Under the pieces are notes generated by a model. It worked only from the letters and a program-made list of their open reading frames with translations. It ran no database searches and was not told the origin of the DNA. A stretch of 64,000 nucleotides of DNA from Pantoea sp. alder81 (GTDB lineage Bacteria > Pseudomonadota > Gammaproteobacteria > Enterobacterales > Enterobacteriaceae): NCBI RefSeq assembly GCF_020179835.1, contig NZ_JAIUDA010000002.1, forward strand, positions 744,001-808,000, written 5' to 3'. The position numbers were made by a program, and so were the translations under genes. Below are positions 1 to 10,710 of the stretch, piece by piece; positions within the stretch are counted from its first letter, which is position 1, and each line of letters begins with the position of its first letter.

Positions 1-649
1 CAAATGCGCCGATCAGCATAATGACGCCGGTGCCCCATACCACTTTTCCACCAAACATAAAGAACAGCAGACTGCCAAAGTTTGAGGTGAAATTTAAGAC
101 TTTGGCGTGAGCAGTGGCTTTGGCCAAATTGAAGCCACAAAGCGTGACAAATGCCAGGGCATAAAACGAACCGGCACCTGGTCCGAAAAAGCCGTCATAG
201 AAACCGACGCAACCGCCGCCCACCAGCGCGTACGCCAAACCTTGCATGCGATGCTCACGATCCGACTCGCCCAGCCGCGGCATCAGCAGGAACCATAAAC
301 CGATACTGATCAGCAGGATCGGCAGAATCTGGCGCAGCACATCGGCGTTGATGTGCTGAATCAGCACCGTGCCGCATATTGCACCAATAAAGGTCATGGC
401 GATGTTCAGCCGCTGCTCACGCAATTTGACGGCACCGCGACGCACAAAGTAGAGGCTGGCAGAGAAAGATCCCCCTACCGACTGTAATTTATTGGTGGCT
501 AGCGCCTGCGCGGGAGAGAGCCCCGCAGCGAGTAGTGAAGGAACGGTGAGTAAACCACCGCCGCCAGCGATGGAGTCAATAAACGCGGCCAGCACGGCAA
601 CCAGGAACAGCACGCCCAGCAACAGCGGGCTAACAACAAAGAGGTCCAT
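1..649 (-). CDS. yfcA: YfcA, TauE/SafE-family membrane permease (3' end outside window)
   Basis: Inner-membrane protein of the TauE/SafE (sulfite/anion exporter-like) family; the substrate of YfcA is not established. The frame read on the minus strand starts at the ATG at 649 (MDLFVVSPLLLGVLFLV...) and continues open to base 1, about 216 residues of an expected roughly 265-270. It is strongly hydrophobic, with the glycine-rich SIAGGGG motif after the first membrane segment and GFYDGFFGPGAGSF near residue 150, both typical of the family repeats. It lies upstream of mepA on the same strand, as in E. coli. Truncated only by the window edge. Confidence 0.88.
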   Translation of the reverse strand, partial: MDLFVVSPLLLGVLFLVAVLAAFIDSIAGGGGLLTVPSLLAAGLSPAQALATNKLQSVGGSFSASLYFVRRGAVKLREQRLNIAMTFIGAICGTVLIQHINADVLRQILPILLISIGLWFLLMPRLGESDREHRMQGLAYALVGGGCVGFYDGFFGPGAGSFYALAFVTLCGFNLAKATAHAKVLNFTSNFGSLLFFMFGGKVVWGTGVIMLIGAF

Positions 650-780
650 TTTTTTCTCGTAAAGTTAACCACGACCATTCTCGACCAGGCAGGCGGTCAG
701 TTCGCTCCCCCACGGCTGACAAAAGTCAGTGACCGGGGAAGAGAGCGTCGCCATTGCACCTGAGGCAGGAAGCATTCAGG

Positions 781-1605
781 TTAGAGTAAATGACGATCCA
801 ACAGTGCCTGACAGGATGGCGGTAACGGCGGCGGCGTTTTTTTCACAGGTGGAGAACTACCGGGTTTTTTCGGCAGAAACCAGCTGTCTAACTCCGCACC
901 ACAACCATCGCCCGGTGGTGGTGCCGCCTGATCTTCGCACTCCAGGCTGCCAGCCGGGCAGCGCAAACGCACGTGCATATGCGCACGATGGGCAAACCAC
1001 GGGCGCACTTTATTTAGCCACGCACGATCGCTTCCGGCGTCAGCGCAAAGCTGTTTTTTAATCGCCGGATTGACGAAGATACGCGTCACTTCATCGTCTT
1101 TCGCTGCCAGCTTAATCAGGCTATCGATCTGCGGCTGCCAATGACGCGCAATCACTTGCTTGTCATCCGGCGCGACCAAATCCAGCGGCTGTGGCTTCAG
1201 CAATTGCTGCGCCGTCCAGCGATTTTGCGGCAGCTGCAGCCAGATATCGACATCCAGCCCGGTTTGATGGCTGGCATGCCCGCTGCTAAAGCGCCCGCCG
1301 GCCGCCATGCCCATATCACCAATCAACACCTGCCCCAGCTGCAGTTGATGCACCTGAGTACTGAGCCGCTGAATAAAGGCAATCAGATCGGGATGGCCGT
1401 AATAACGCCGCTGATCCTGGCGCATTACCTGATAATGAGGCGAATTGAGTGGCAGCTGCTGAGCGCCGACAATACAGCCGTTGGCGAAACCGCCAATCGA
1501 CTGTGGGCTGCCAGCAATCGGCTGATGGATTTGCTGCCACGGCGTGGCAGCAAGGGCAGCCGCACTGCACAACAGCGCGGCGACGGTGATGAGCAGGCGG
1601 CGCAT
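781..1605 (-). CDS. mepA: Penicillin-insensitive murein endopeptidase MepA
   Basis: Periplasmic zinc peptidase of the LAS group that cuts D-alanyl-meso-diaminopimelyl cross-links in peptidoglycan. The chosen ATG at 1605 gives 274 residues, the E. coli length, and a clean signal peptide ([19 protein letters not shown]) ending near residue 19; an upstream in-frame start would add 17 residues inside the aroC end. The zinc ligands fall at His113, Asp120 (HQTGLDVD) and His211 (HMHVRLRCP), the positions known for the E. coli enzyme. The C-terminal tail is proline-rich. It starts 7 bp after the aroC stop, so the two are probably cotranscribed. Confidence 0.96.
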   Translation of the reverse strand: MRRLLITVAALLCSAAALAATPWQQIHQPIAGSPQSIGGFANGCIVGAQQLPLNSPHYQVMRQDQRRYYGHPDLIAFIQRLSTQVHQLQLGQVLIGDMGMAAGGRFSSGHASHQTGLDVDIWLQLPQNRWTAQQLLKPQPLDLVAPDDKQVIARHWQPQIDSLIKLAAKDDEVTRIFVNPAIKKQLCADAGSDRAWLNKVRPWFAHRAHMHVRLRCPAGSLECEDQAAPPPGDGCGAELDSWFLPKKPGSSPPVKKTPPPLPPSCQALLDRHLL

Positions 1606-1612
1606 CTGTGGC

Positions 1613-2698
1613 TTACCAGCGCGGAACGCTGCTGTTGACGTCACCGTTCTGCGCACGCTGGCGCAGCAGGTGATCCATCAACACAATTGCCATCATCGCT
1701 TCGGCAATCGGCACCGCGCGAATGCCCACGCAAGGATCGTGGCGACCTTTGGTGATCATCTCCACTTCTTCGCCGTCTCGGGTGATGGTTTTACCCGGAA
1801 CGGTGATACTGGAAGTGGGTTTCATCGCCAGGTTCGCACTGATGGTCTGGCCGCTGCTGATGCCACCCAAAATGCCACCAGCGTGATTACTCTGGAAACC
1901 GTCAGCACGAATCTCATCACGATGCTGGCTACCGCGCTGGTTAATCACCGCGAAACCGTCACCGATTTCCACACCTTTCACTGCGTTAATGCTCATCAGC
2001 GCGTGCGCCAGATCGGCATCCAGACGATCAAACACCGGCTCACCCAGCCCCGGTGGCACATTTTCCGCCATCACCGTAACTTTGGCACCGATAGAGTCAC
2101 CCTCTTTCTTCAGGCCGCGCATCAATTCATCCAGCGCTTCCAGCTTAGAGGCATCCGGGCAGAAGAATGGGTTCTCTTCAACGATGCTCCAGTCTTTCAG
2201 CTCGCAGGCCACATCACCAATCTGTGCCAGATAGCCACGAACCTGAATGCCGTGCTTCATTTGCAGATACTTTTTGGCAATCGCACCCGCCGCCACGCGC
2301 ATCGCGGTTTCACGCGCAGAGGAACGGCCGCCGCCGCGATAGTCGCGCAGGCCATATTTTTGTTCGTAGGTGTAATCGGCATGGCCGGGACGGAACAGAT
2401 CTTTGATCGTGCCGTAATCCTGCGAACGCTGGTCAGTATTTTCAATCAGCAGGCCGATAGAGGTGCCGGTGGTGACACCTTCAAATACGCCGGACAAAAT
2501 TTTCACCTGATCCGGTTCGCGACGCTGCGTGGTGTAACGCGATGTGCCCGGACGGCGACGATCGAGATCGTGCTGAATATCCGCTTCCGTGAGCGGAATG
2601 CCTGGCGGCACACCATCAACGATGCAGCCCAGCGCAATACCATGCGACTCGCCAAAGGTGGTTACGCGAAAAACTTGTCCAATGCTGTTACCGGCCAT
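1613..2698 (-). CDS. aroC: Chorismate synthase AroC
   Basis: Cytosolic, reduced-FMN-dependent enzyme converting 5-enolpyruvylshikimate 3-phosphate to chorismate, the last shared step of aromatic amino acid, folate and enterobactin synthesis. It has 361 residues, the usual enterobacterial length, and starts [20 protein letters not shown], the family N-terminus. The signature [20 protein letters not shown] lies near residue 120. The start ATG at 2698 follows a GGAA motif. It sits between prmB and mepA on the minus strand, the conserved E. coli order. Confidence 0.98.
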   Translation of the reverse strand: MAGNSIGQVFRVTTFGESHGIALGCIVDGVPPGIPLTEADIQHDLDRRRPGTSRYTTQRREPDQVKILSGVFEGVTTGTSIGLLIENTDQRSQDYGTIKDLFRPGHADYTYEQKYGLRDYRGGGRSSARETAMRVAAGAIAKKYLQMKHGIQVRGYLAQIGDVACELKDWSIVEENPFFCPDASKLEALDELMRGLKKEGDSIGAKVTVMAENVPPGLGEPVFDRLDADLAHALMSINAVKGVEIGDGFAVINQRGSQHRDEIRADGFQSNHAGGILGGISSGQTISANLAMKPTSSITVPGKTITRDGEEVEMITKGRHDPCVGIRAVPIAEAMMAIVLMDHLLRQRAQNGDVNSSVPRW

Positions 2699-2743
2699 TG
2701 TGGTTCCTTGTTGCGATGTTGCGGGCGATGTTTCGCCCCATTT

Positions 2744-3676
2744 TTAGTCTTTGTAGAAGGAGAAGTGATGCTGAGCCGCGACGATCTGCTCGCGCGTCAG
2801 CATGAACACGCCGTCACCGCCGTTATCGAATTCCAGCCAGGTAAACGGCACATCTGGATACTGATCCATCATATGCACCATGCTGTTGCCCACTTCGCAA
2901 ATCAGCACGCCCTGCTCACTCAGATAATCCGGGGCACAGGCAAGAATGCGGCGCACCAGCTTCAGACCATCACTGCCTGCTGCCAGACCCAGTTCCGGTT
3001 CGTGGCGATATTCGTTCGGCAGATCGTCCATATCTTCCGCATCCACGTACGGTGGATTGGTGACGATCAGATCATATTTGACCTGCGGCAGTCCCCGGAA
3101 CAGGTCGGAGCGAATGGGCGTGACGTGGTGGATCAAACCGTGTTCTTCAATGTTTTGCTCGGCCACGGCCAGCGCATCAGTGGAGATATCCACCGCATCG
3201 ACTTCCGCTTCCGGGAAGGCATAAGCACAGGCGATCGCGATGCAACCACTGCCGGTACACATATCGAGAATGTGGTGCGGTTGTTCACCAAACAGACCGG
3301 CAAAACGGTTTTCAATCAGCTCACCAATCGGCGAACGCGGCACTAACACGCGCTCATCGACATAGAATTCATGACCACAGAACCAGGCTTTATTGGTGAG
3401 ATAAGCCACCGGAATGCGCTCGTTGACGCGGCGAATCACACGTTCAACAATACGGTGACGCTCGCTGGCCGTCAGGCGCGCATTGCGCATATCTTCAGGA
3501 ATATCCAGCGGCAGCCAGAGCGTAGGCAGAACCAGTTGGACTGCTTCGTCCCAGGGATTATCCGTGCCGTGGCCGTACCAAATGCCTGCCGCCGAAAAAC
3601 GGCTGACAGCCCAGCGCAGCATATCCTGAATGGTGTGCAGTTCACTCACTGCCTCATCGACGAAAATCTTGTCCAC
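2744..3676 (-). CDS. prmB: 50S ribosomal protein uL3 glutamine methyltransferase PrmB
   Basis: SAM-dependent methyltransferase that N5-methylates a glutamine of ribosomal protein L3. The start is a GTG at 3676, giving 310 residues beginning (M)[19 protein letters not shown], the same start as E. coli; a longer frame upstream has no family similarity. Motif I ([12 protein letters not shown]) and the catalytic NPPY motif ([11 protein letters not shown]) are both present, as in the HemK/PrmC group. It lies 45 bp upstream of aroC on the same strand and diverges from smrB. Confidence 0.96.
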   Translation of the reverse strand: MDKIFVDEAVSELHTIQDMLRWAVSRFSAAGIWYGHGTDNPWDEAVQLVLPTLWLPLDIPEDMRNARLTASERHRIVERVIRRVNERIPVAYLTNKAWFCGHEFYVDERVLVPRSPIGELIENRFAGLFGEQPHHILDMCTGSGCIAIACAYAFPEAEVDAVDISTDALAVAEQNIEEHGLIHHVTPIRSDLFRGLPQVKYDLIVTNPPYVDAEDMDDLPNEYRHEPELGLAAGSDGLKLVRRILACAPDYLSEQGVLICEVGNSMVHMMDQYPDVPFTWLEFDNGGDGVFMLTREQIVAAQHHFSFYKD

Positions 3677-3832
3677 GTAGCCCTCCGCAGGCCTTAAAAT
3701 CAATCGGCCGTTAGTTTGCCACGAAGCCGGGCAGAATTCAGCGCGGCAAGGTGAAAAAGCTGACATTTGTTAACGCTAAGCGTTAAGGTATGCCACCGGC
3801 TATTAACCAGCCCTCTAACCCTATTTTGAGCC

Positions 3833-4381
3833 ATGAGTAAGAAGACGCCCCTAAACCAGGACGATCAGGCGCTGTTTCGCGAATTGATGAGCGGAACGCG
3901 TAAGCTGAAACAAGACACTATCGTGCATAAACCGGCAGTGAAAACCCGCGAAGTTCCGCTGAAAAGACTGCTTTCCGAGCAAGCTGATAACAGTCACTAC
4001 TTCTCAGATGAGTTTCAGCCGTTGCTCTCAAGCGAGGGGCCAATGCGCTACGTGCGCGCCGATGTCAGTCATTATGAGCTGAAGAAATTGCGGCGCGGCG
4101 ATTACACGCCGGAGATTTTTCTCGATCTTCATGGTTTAAGACAGCAGCAGGCTAAGCAGGAACTGGGCGCATTAATTGCTGCCTGTCGTCGTGAACACCT
4201 GTTCTGTGCCAGCGTGATGACCGGGCATGGCAAGCACATCCTTAAGCAGCAAACACCGCTGTGGTTGGCGCAACATCCGCACGTGATGGCATTTCATCAG
4301 GCACCGAAATTATTTGGCGGCGATGCCGCACTGCTGGTACTGATTGAGGTGGAAGAGTGGGTGCCGCCAGAGTTGCCTTGA
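3833..4381 (+). CDS. smrB: Ribosome rescue endonuclease SmrB
   Basis: Smr-domain endonuclease that, in E. coli, cleaves mRNA between collided ribosomes. It has 182 residues (E. coli 183). The N-terminal half is charged and the C-terminal Smr domain starts at about residue 95 with [20 protein letters not shown] and carries the [16 protein letters not shown] segment. It diverges from prmB with 156 bp between starts and is convergent with sixA. The ATG at 3833 is the first in frame and gives the family N-terminus. Confidence 0.95.
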   Translation: MSKKTPLNQDDQALFRELMSGTRKLKQDTIVHKPAVKTREVPLKRLLSEQADNSHYFSDEFQPLLSSEGPMRYVRADVSHYELKKLRRGDYTPEIFLDLHGLRQQQAKQELGALIAACRREHLFCASVMTGHGKHILKQQTPLWLAQHPHVMAFHQAPKLFGGDAALLVLIEVEEWVPPELP

Positions 4382-4395
4382 CGCAAAAAAGGAAA

Positions 4396-4414
4396 GGGCC
4401 GCTGAGTGCGGCCC
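4396..4414 (-). terminator. Terminator of sixA (convergent smrB/sixA gap)
   Basis: GGGCCGC and GCGGCCC arms flank a 5-base loop. Read on the minus strand the hairpin is followed by TTTCCTTTTTT, so it should end sixA transcription. Confidence 0.7.
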
Positions 4415-4438
4415 ATAGAGATCTAACGCATGGCGAAT

Positions 4439-4921
4439 TTACATCGCTTTGGCCAGTTTTGACGGGCTGACCTGCCACTCCAGTTTGCCTTCACAGGCGT
4501 CTGCATCAAAGTTCACATAAGCAATTGCCGACGTAGCAAACATCGGTGGTGCTTCCTGCGGGCAAAGCTCTGAAACCAGATAGCCCACCAAAGGCAGATG
4601 CGAAATCACTAAGGCTGATTTTACACCCTCCTGCGCCAGCGCCTGCAGATAACAGGCCACCATGCCCGGATCGCCACCCGGCGTCAGTTCCGGCAGCACG
4701 TCTTGCCCTTCTGGCAGTTTCAGTGCCTCACGAACCGTGGCGAGCGTCTGCTCTGCACGGAGATAAGGGCTCACTAACACCCTTTCGATATCCAGCGCCT
4801 GGCCGTTTAGCCAGCTCGCCATCTGGCGCGATTCGTCACAGCCACAGATTGTGAGTGGGCGTACTGAATCACTCGCTGCTTCCAGAGCTGCATCGCCATG
4901 ACGCATGATAAAAACTTGCAT
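4439..4921 (-). CDS. sixA: Phosphohistidine phosphatase SixA
   Basis: Histidine-phosphatase-superfamily enzyme; in E. coli it removes phosphate from phosphohistidine residues, notably in the nitrogen PTS protein NPr. The ATG at 4921 gives 160 residues starting MQVFIMRHGDA, with the catalytic RHG at residues 7-9. A longer frame adds 13 unrelated residues. A second conserved arginine segment (SPYLRAEQTLAT) and the late histidine (VISHLPLVGYLV) complete the fold. It follows fadJ on the minus strand with about 195 bp between, so it probably has its own promoter. Confidence 0.95.
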   Translation of the reverse strand: MQVFIMRHGDAALEAASDSVRPLTICGCDESRQMASWLNGQALDIERVLVSPYLRAEQTLATVREALKLPEGQDVLPELTPGGDPGMVACYLQALAQEGVKSALVISHLPLVGYLVSELCPQEAPPMFATSAIAYVNFDADACEGKLEWQVSPSKLAKAM

Positions 4922-5116
4922 AAAGCACCGCTGTTGTTTGTCGATATCGTCGGGTACCACAGCACCAGACGCTTCATTCTGCGAATGAACGCTGTGTTTT
5001 ACCCCAATGGCTTCAGTATAGTCAACCGGTTGTTTATTAAATAAGCATATCTAAGAATGGTGCCGCGCCACCTTCTCCATGGCACCATAACTAACCCGCT
5101 GAATCTGTGCGCCTAT

Positions 5117-7246
5117 TCATATTTGTGCAGAAGTGTAAAAATTCGTTTGCGCTTCTGACATTGCCATCAAAGCGTCACAAGGCGCGAAACGGTCGCCATG
5201 TTGCTGCATTAAAGTACGTAATGTATTGACGATTTCGCTGGCGCCGCGTTGATCCATATAGCGGAACGGGCCGCCGAGAAAAGGCGGGAAACCGATGCCA
5301 AACACCGCTGCGATATCGCCATCCCGTGCGTGACGAATCACGGACTCATCGAGGCAACGTGCGGCCTCGTTCAGCATCATCATGACGCATCGTTGCGCGA
5401 TCTGCTCTTCACTCTGCTTTGCCTGCGGTTTAACGTTAATCAGGCCATAGATTGAAGCATCCACTTTGCGTTTGCCCGGCCAGCGAGAGGCGTTGTAAAG
5501 GTAGAACCCTTTCTGGTTTTTGCGCCCTTTACGGCCATCAGCGAGGATGGCGTTGACCGCGTCGGGGGCGCTGAATCGCTCACCATACGCTTGCTGCAGA
5601 ATCGGGCTGATTTTACTGCCGACATCAATCCCCACTTCATCCAGCAACTGCAATGGCCCAACCGGGAAACCGAACTTCACTAACGCACGATCGATATGAT
5701 CCACTGGCTCACCTTCCAGCAAGCAGCGCATGGCTTCATTTATATAGGGCGCGAGAATGCGGTTGACGTAAAAACCGGGTTTATCGGCCACTACCACCGC
5801 TGTTTTGCCTTGCTGGCGCGCCAACTGCACCGTGGTCGCGAGCGTTTCTACCGATGTGCCAGCATGCGGAATCACTTCCACCAGCGGCATTTTGTCCACC
5901 GGGCTGAAATAGTGCAGACCAATGACATTCTCAGGGCGCTGCGCGTTGGCAGCAATATCACCAATCGGTAACGATGAGGTGTTGGAAGCAAAGATGGTGT
6001 GCGGCTGACAGTGACTTTCAATATCCGCCACCATCTGCTGCTTCAGGGCCAGGTCCTCAAATACCGCTTCAATCACCAGATCGCGCTGGCTGAACCCCTG
6101 ATAATCAATACCGCCGCTGATGCGCGCCATCTGTTGCTGGCGCTCGGCGGGTTTCAGCTGGCGCCGCTTCACTTTTTGACTCAGCAGATCCCAGCTGTAC
6201 TGCAGCGCATGGTTCACACCATTGAGATTGACGTCTTTAATTCGCACCGGTAAACCGGCTTTCAGCGCCGTCACGCTGGCAATCCCTCCGCCCATTAATC
6301 CGCCACCGAGTACGCCGATGTGTTTCAATGCGCGCGGTTCAGCGTCGGCCACTGCTTCTTTCTTTATCGCGGTCGAGGCGAAAAACAGACTGCGCAGTGC
6401 CGCAGATTCAGGGGTCATCGCCAGCTGGCCGAAGGCGCGCGCCTCCGCCGCATGACCGGCGTGACTGCCCTGCTCCAACCCTGTGCGGACCACCTGCAGA
6501 ATGCGATCCGCTGCCGGATAATTCCCCTGCGTTTTACTGTCGGTTTGGCGCTTTGCTATCGCGAATAACAGCGAGCGCGCCAGCGGTGCCTGCATCAGGC
6601 GATCGCGACGTGACAACTCACGGCGGACGACCTTTCCTTTATGCACCCGCGCAATCGCCGTTTCCAGCAAGATGGATTGTGGCACCGCATCGTCAATAAT
6701 ACCGAGTTTCAGCGCCTGTTTGGCGCGCAGCTGTTTACCGCTCAGAATCAGCGGTAGTGCCTGCGGCACCCCAATCAGTTTTGGCAGACGCTGCGTCCCG
6801 CCTGAGCCGGGTAACAAGCCCAACTGCACTTCTGGCAGCCCCAAACGGGTTTTATCATCCAGCGTGCAGATACGCGCGCTACAGGCCAGCGCCAACTCCA
6901 GCCCGCCGCCGAGACAGGCGCCGTGAATTGCTGCAACCACCAGGAATGGCAGCGCCGCAATCTCCGCCATCACCTCTTGTCCCTGACGCGCTAAGGCTTC
7001 CGCTTCTTCTGCCGTCTGGCAGTTGGCGATCATGCTGATATCCGCGCCGGCGACAAAGTTATCGCTTTTACCAGAAATCAGCACCAATCCCGCCAGCTTC
7101 GGATTGCTGCGCGCTTCAGCCAGCACCGCTTTTATTTGTGGGACAAACTCCGCTTTCAGCGTGTTCATCTTTTCGCCCGGCACGTCGATGGTGATGATGC
7201 CGACATGATCGAGGCGCATGTGTAAATGGAATGCAGATGCGCTCAT
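5117..7246 (-). CDS. fadJ: Fatty acid oxidation complex alpha subunit FadJ
   Basis: Bifunctional enoyl-CoA hydratase and 3-hydroxyacyl-CoA dehydrogenase (plus epimerase activity) of the anaerobic beta-oxidation complex, partner of FadI. It has 709 residues. Residues 1-190 form the crotonase domain, with the hydratase glutamates at 117 and 139 ([22 protein letters not shown]). The NAD-binding Rossmann motif [14 protein letters not shown] starts near residue 312, followed by [15 protein letters not shown] of the dehydrogenase. Its ATG overlaps the fadI stop (TAATG), so the two are translationally coupled. Confidence 0.97.
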   Translation of the reverse strand: MSASAFHLHMRLDHVGIITIDVPGEKMNTLKAEFVPQIKAVLAEARSNPKLAGLVLISGKSDNFVAGADISMIANCQTAEEAEALARQGQEVMAEIAALPFLVVAAIHGACLGGGLELALACSARICTLDDKTRLGLPEVQLGLLPGSGGTQRLPKLIGVPQALPLILSGKQLRAKQALKLGIIDDAVPQSILLETAIARVHKGKVVRRELSRRDRLMQAPLARSLLFAIAKRQTDSKTQGNYPAADRILQVVRTGLEQGSHAGHAAEARAFGQLAMTPESAALRSLFFASTAIKKEAVADAEPRALKHIGVLGGGLMGGGIASVTALKAGLPVRIKDVNLNGVNHALQYSWDLLSQKVKRRQLKPAERQQQMARISGGIDYQGFSQRDLVIEAVFEDLALKQQMVADIESHCQPHTIFASNTSSLPIGDIAANAQRPENVIGLHYFSPVDKMPLVEVIPHAGTSVETLATTVQLARQQGKTAVVVADKPGFYVNRILAPYINEAMRCLLEGEPVDHIDRALVKFGFPVGPLQLLDEVGIDVGSKISPILQQAYGERFSAPDAVNAILADGRKGRKNQKGFYLYNASRWPGKRKVDASIYGLINVKPQAKQSEEQIAQRCVMMMLNEAARCLDESVIRHARDGDIAAVFGIGFPPFLGGPFRYMDQRGASEIVNTLRTLMQQHGDRFAPCDALMAMSEAQTNFYTSAQI

Positions 7247-8556
7247 TATTCAGCCTCCAGAACCATTGCGCTGCCTAATCCGCCCGCTGCACAGGCGGTC
7301 ACCAGTCCTAATCCGCCGCCACGTCGCCTCAACTCATGCAGAGTTTGGGTGATCATGCGCGCGCCGGTGGCAGCAAACGGATGGCCGTAAGCAATCGAAC
7401 CGCCCAGCACATTGAAGCGCTCTTCATTCACTTCACCCAGCGCATGCGGGCGATTCAGTACTTCGCGCGCAAAGCGTTCATCGCGGAACATTTTGAGGTT
7501 CGCCAGCGTCTGCGCCGCAAAAGCTTCATGCATATCGATCAGCGTGAGGTCGTTGAGTGTGATGCCGGCGCGATCCAGCGCCAGCGGTGAGGCATAAGCG
7601 GGACCCAGCAACATATCCTGCCAGACATCAATCGCGGTAAACGCATAACTGCGCAGATAGCCGAGCGGGGTAATCCCCAGCTCTTTTGCACGTCCTTCAC
7701 GCATCAAAATCACCGCGGCCGCGCCATCGGTAAGCGGCGTGCTGTTGGCAGCCGTGACTGAACCGTGGCGACGATCAAAGGCCGGTCGCAGTTTGGCGTA
7801 ATCGCTGGCGCTTGCGTTAAAGCGGATGTTGTTGTCCTGCTCAATCGGTGCTTTCCACGGCGGCACAAAGGCCGCCATCACTTCCTGCGCCAGCACACCT
7901 GACTGCCAGGCACGCGCCGCATGCTGATGTGAGCGCAGCGCCAGAGCATCTTGCTGTTCCCGCGTGATGCCATGGGTTTTCGCCATCTGCTCGGCGGTGT
8001 CTCCCATACGCAAACCGGTGGAATACTCCGCCACCGCAGGTGGCACCGGCAACAGATCGCGCGGGCGCAGGCGACGCAGAATTTGCAGCTTTTTGCTGAA
8101 GGTGCGCGCTTTGTTGAGATCGACCAGCGCACGGGCCAGCGCTTTACTGACACCTATCGGCAGCACCGAAGAGGAGTCTGCGCCACCGGCAATGCCGGCA
8201 TCAATGGTGCCCGCCATCAGGCTTTCCGCCACGTTTGCTACCGCCTGAAAACTGGTGGCGCACGCGCGACTGACGCTGTAGGCATCGGTGTGCACGCTCA
8301 ATCCGCTGCTCAGCACGATTTCGCGCGCAATATTGGGCGCTTCCGGCATTTGCACCACCTGGCCAAATACCAGTTGATCGATAACGTCGACCGGCAATTC
8401 GCTGCGCGCCATCAGTTCGGATACCACCATGCGCCCTAATTCCAGCGCCGTGATGCCATGAAAATCACTCGCCTGACGAGCGAAAGGGGTGCGTAATCCG
8501 TGGGTTATGGCGATACGTTCGCCCTGACGCGTCAGCAGCGGCTGCGCTTTGCTCAT
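7246..8556 (-). CDS. fadI: 3-ketoacyl-CoA thiolase FadI
   Basis: Beta subunit of the FadIJ complex; it cleaves 3-ketoacyl-CoA with CoA to acetyl-CoA and a shortened acyl-CoA. An in-frame GTG exists at 8565, but the ATG at 8556 has an AGGTGA ribosome site 6-7 bases upstream and gives 436 residues, the E. coli length. The nucleophilic Cys99 lies in [12 protein letters not shown]; the C-terminal [11 protein letters not shown] and [13 protein letters not shown] motifs supply the catalytic His and Cys. It leads the fadIJ operon downstream of a FadR-like palindrome. Confidence 0.97.
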   Translation of the reverse strand: MSKAQPLLTRQGERIAITHGLRTPFARQASDFHGITALELGRMVVSELMARSELPVDVIDQLVFGQVVQMPEAPNIAREIVLSSGLSVHTDAYSVSRACATSFQAVANVAESLMAGTIDAGIAGGADSSSVLPIGVSKALARALVDLNKARTFSKKLQILRRLRPRDLLPVPPAVAEYSTGLRMGDTAEQMAKTHGITREQQDALALRSHQHAARAWQSGVLAQEVMAAFVPPWKAPIEQDNNIRFNASASDYAKLRPAFDRRHGSVTAANSTPLTDGAAAVILMREGRAKELGITPLGYLRSYAFTAIDVWQDMLLGPAYASPLALDRAGITLNDLTLIDMHEAFAAQTLANLKMFRDERFAREVLNRPHALGEVNEERFNVLGGSIAYGHPFAATGARMITQTLHELRRRGGGLGLVTACAAGGLGSAMVLEAE

Positions 8557-8597
8557 TGCACTCACCTGTAATTTACGACCGTAGCATCATTGCCAAA

Positions 8598-8610
8598 CAG
8601 GTCTGACCTG
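8598..8610. promoter_or_regulatory. FadR-type operator of fadIJ
   Basis: A perfect 13-bp palindrome CAGGTCTGACCTG lies 42 bp upstream of the fadI ATG. It matches the core of the known FadR site (TGGTCNGACCA) at the GGTC-N-GACC half sites. FadR repression of fadIJ is inferred from this match and from E. coli. Confidence 0.8.
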
Positions 8611-8691
8611 ATCATCAGTGTTAACCAGGTGCCGCTAAGTCGCCAATAACAGAAGAAAAAAAGTGAGAGGGAAGACACGAAAAAGAGATAA

Positions 8692-8717
8692 CGCTGCCGA
8701 AAGGGCTTCCGGCAGCG
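8692..8717 (-). terminator. Terminator of yfcZ
   Basis: CGCTGCCG and CGGCAGCG arms form an 8-bp stem just after the yfcZ stop. On the minus strand it is followed by TTATCTCTTTTT. Confidence 0.75.
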
Positions 8718-8723
8718 ACAGGA

Positions 8724-9020
8724 TTAGCGTAAGCCGAGTTGAAAAATGAAGGTCTCAGCCTGGCAGGCAAAAGTGAAATCAACATTCAGGCGGACGCCTG
8801 GGGCTTCTTCAACGAATTCTGCATTAATCTCGCAAGGCTCGGATTCAACCTGACGCGCTTTATCCGTTAAGTGCTTCAGCATCGCTTCAGCCGCATGACG
8901 ATCGGCAAACACGCCCGACCAGCTGGCAGTGCAATCGGTATTGTCCATCACGGTGCCGACATCCACGCAACAGCAAGCTGCCGTTTCAGTCGCACTGCAT
9001 TTTTTAATGGCATCAGTCAT
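8724..9020 (-). CDS. yfcZ: YfcZ/YiiS-family protein, function unknown
   Basis: Small cytosolic protein, 98 residues, of unknown function. The ATG at 9020 follows GGAGAGAACA and yields MTDAIKKCSATETAACCCVDVG; a longer reading would add nine residues without a ribosome site. The Cys-rich N-terminus (CSATETAACCCVDVGTVMDNTDCTASW) and the C-terminal VDFTFACQAETFIFQLGLR match E. coli YfcZ closely. It diverges from fadL across a 358-bp region carrying CRP-like and FadR-like sites, as in E. coli. Confidence 0.93.
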   Translation of the reverse strand: MTDAIKKCSATETAACCCVDVGTVMDNTDCTASWSGVFADRHAAEAMLKHLTDKARQVESEPCEINAEFVEEAPGVRLNVDFTFACQAETFIFQLGLR

Positions 9021-9113
9021 TGTTCTCTCCTGACGATAAATCGACACAATCGGATCATTTTCTGACGCAAAGTGTACGCCCCGCGCGGCCTTGCTTCTAT
9101 CTTCCTGCGGCTA

Positions 9114-9129
9114 AGTGACGAATATCACA
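9114..9129. promoter_or_regulatory. CRP-like site between yfcZ and fadL
   Basis: AGTGA-N6-TCACA matches the CRP consensus TGTGA-N6-TCACA at 9 of 10 defined positions. It is about 90 bp upstream of the yfcZ start and 250 bp upstream of the fadL start. Carbon-catabolite control of either gene is inferred. Confidence 0.6.
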
Positions 9130-9255
9130 CTAAAAATTGATCCAGAACAAATTTGACCGCTATGCTAGATGAGCTTCGACAAGATTTTGTTAAGCAGATC
9201 TGATTTTATCGATCAAATCGGAAATATTTAAAAAACATTATTGCAACAAATACAC

Positions 9256-9289
9256 AGGTCAGACCTATACTCGTCGCACTGGTCTGATA
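9256..9289 (+). promoter_or_regulatory. fadL promoter with two FadR-like operators
   Basis: AGGTCAGACCT (9256-9266) is a perfect FadR-type palindrome that abuts a TATACT -10 hexamer at 9266-9271. A second, one-sided match ACTGGTCTGAT lies at 9279-9289, just past the expected start point. Two sites around the promoter fit the known E. coli fadL arrangement in which FadR represses. The rest of the 358-bp yfcZ-fadL gap is AT-rich and holds the CRP-like site but no gene. Confidence 0.75.
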
Positions 9290-9378
9290 TGTGCCTTTGT
9301 CATCAGTCCCTACAATCCGCCGTCCTTTGTTACGCGACGTAACAACGTTTAATAATAAATCTAGATGAGGTTGTGGTC

Positions 9379-10662
9379 ATGAACCATAAGAACCTGTTTG
9401 CAAAGTCAGCTGTGGCAGCTGCAGTGGCGCTTATCTCTTCCCAGGTTTACGCCGCTGGCTTTCAACTTAATGAATTTTCAGCAATTGGTTTAGGTCGTGC
9501 ATATTCGGGTGAAGGTGCGATGGGCGATACCGCTGCATCCGCTAGCCGCAACCCAGCGACCATGGCATTGATGGATCGCCCTTCGTTCTCCATCGGTGCT
9601 GTTTATATTGATCCTGAAGTGGATATAAGCGGCCAGAGCCCCACCGGCAACAGCCTGAATGCGAAAAACATCGCACCGAATCAGTGGATCCCTAACCTCC
9701 ATTACGTTCATCCGATTAACGATCAATGGTGGGTAGGCGCATCCGTCACCTCCAACTATGGTCTGGCGACGGAATTTAATGATGGTTACACCGCTGGCGG
9801 ATACGGTGGTAAAACCGACCTGATGACCGGTAACTTTAACCTTAGCACCGCTTATCGTTTGAATGAGCACTTCAGCTTCGGTGTCGGCTTTGATGCGGTT
9901 TACGCCAAAGCGAAAATCGAGCGTTATGCAGGTGAAGCGGGCGCGCGTGTCGGCATGCCAGCCGATACTCAGGTTGCCCATCTGAAAGGTGATGAATGGG
10001 GCTATGGCTGGAACGCCGGCATCCTGTATGAAGTGGATAAAAACAACCGCTTCGGCTTCACCTATCGTTCCGAAGTAAAAATCGACTTTGACGGCGATTA
10101 TAAGAGCAGCATCCCAACCGCTTACAATGGTACACCGCAGGCGATTGCCTTAGGTCTGCCATACGGTACCAGCGGCCAGACCATTCCGGGTTCACTCACG
10201 CTGAATCTGCCAGAAATGTGGGAAGTATCGGGCTGGCATAAAGTCGCTCCGCAGTGGGCCGTGCACTACAGCCTGACCTACACCAGCTGGAGCCAGTTCC
10301 AGGAGCTGAAGGCCACCGGCAGCAACGGTCAGACGCTGTTCTATAAAGATGAAGGCTTCAAGGATGCGTATCGCATCGCGCTGGGTACCACTTACTTCTA
10401 CGACGATAACTGGACTTTCCGTACCGGTATCGCGTTTGATGACAGCCCGGTTCCCGCCGACAAACGCTCTATCTCGATTCCAGACCAGGATCGTCTGTGG
10501 CTGAGTGCCGGTGCTTCTTACGCCTTCAATGAAGATGCGTCAGTCGACCTCGGTATCTCTTACATGCACGGCCAGAAAGTCACGGTGAAAGAAGGTCCTT
10601 ACACCTTTAACTCCGAAGGTAAAGCCTGGCTGTACGGCGCGAACTTTAACTACAAGTTCTGA
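9379..10662 (+). CDS. fadL: Long-chain fatty acid outer-membrane transporter FadL
   Basis: Outer-membrane beta-barrel that takes up long-chain fatty acids by lateral diffusion. The ATG at 9379 (after a GTG GTC) gives 427 residues with a signal peptide cleaved after VYA, so the mature N-terminus is [22 protein letters not shown], including the NPA motif that forms the hatch. The protein ends with the aromatic [13 protein letters not shown], typical of outer-membrane barrels. It works upstream of FadIJ, and both carry FadR-like sites. A hairpin terminator follows. Confidence 0.97.
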   Translation: MNHKNLFAKSAVAAAVALISSQVYAAGFQLNEFSAIGLGRAYSGEGAMGDTAASASRNPATMALMDRPSFSIGAVYIDPEVDISGQSPTGNSLNAKNIAPNQWIPNLHYVHPINDQWWVGASVTSNYGLATEFNDGYTAGGYGGKTDLMTGNFNLSTAYRLNEHFSFGVGFDAVYAKAKIERYAGEAGARVGMPADTQVAHLKGDEWGYGWNAGILYEVDKNNRFGFTYRSEVKIDFDGDYKSSIPTAYNGTPQAIALGLPYGTSGQTIPGSLTLNLPEMWEVSGWHKVAPQWAVHYSLTYTSWSQFQELKATGSNGQTLFYKDEGFKDAYRIALGTTYFYDDNWTFRTGIAFDDSPVPADKRSISIPDQDRLWLSAGASYAFNEDASVDLGISYMHGQKVTVKEGPYTFNSEGKAWLYGANFNYKF

Positions 10663-10680
10663 TGCTAAAAACAGTGTGAA

Positions 10681-10710
10681 AAACGGCGACAGTGATGTCG
10701 CCGTTTTTTA
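10681..10710 (+). terminator. Terminator of fadL
   Basis: A 10-bp stem AAACGGCGAC/GTCGCCGTTT with a 6-base loop is followed by a T-run. The run overlaps the stop codon of the convergent lysR gene. Confidence 0.85.

Noticed and set aside
107..298. Short plus-strand frame at the left edge
   Set aside because: It is antisense to yfcA, whose hydrophobic reading and family motifs are clear.
1544..3346. A 600-codon plus-strand open frame opposite aroC and prmB
   Set aside because: It lies antisense to two genes with clear family matches and reads as a His/Arg/Thr-rich shadow with no domain. Long antisense frames are common at this codon bias.
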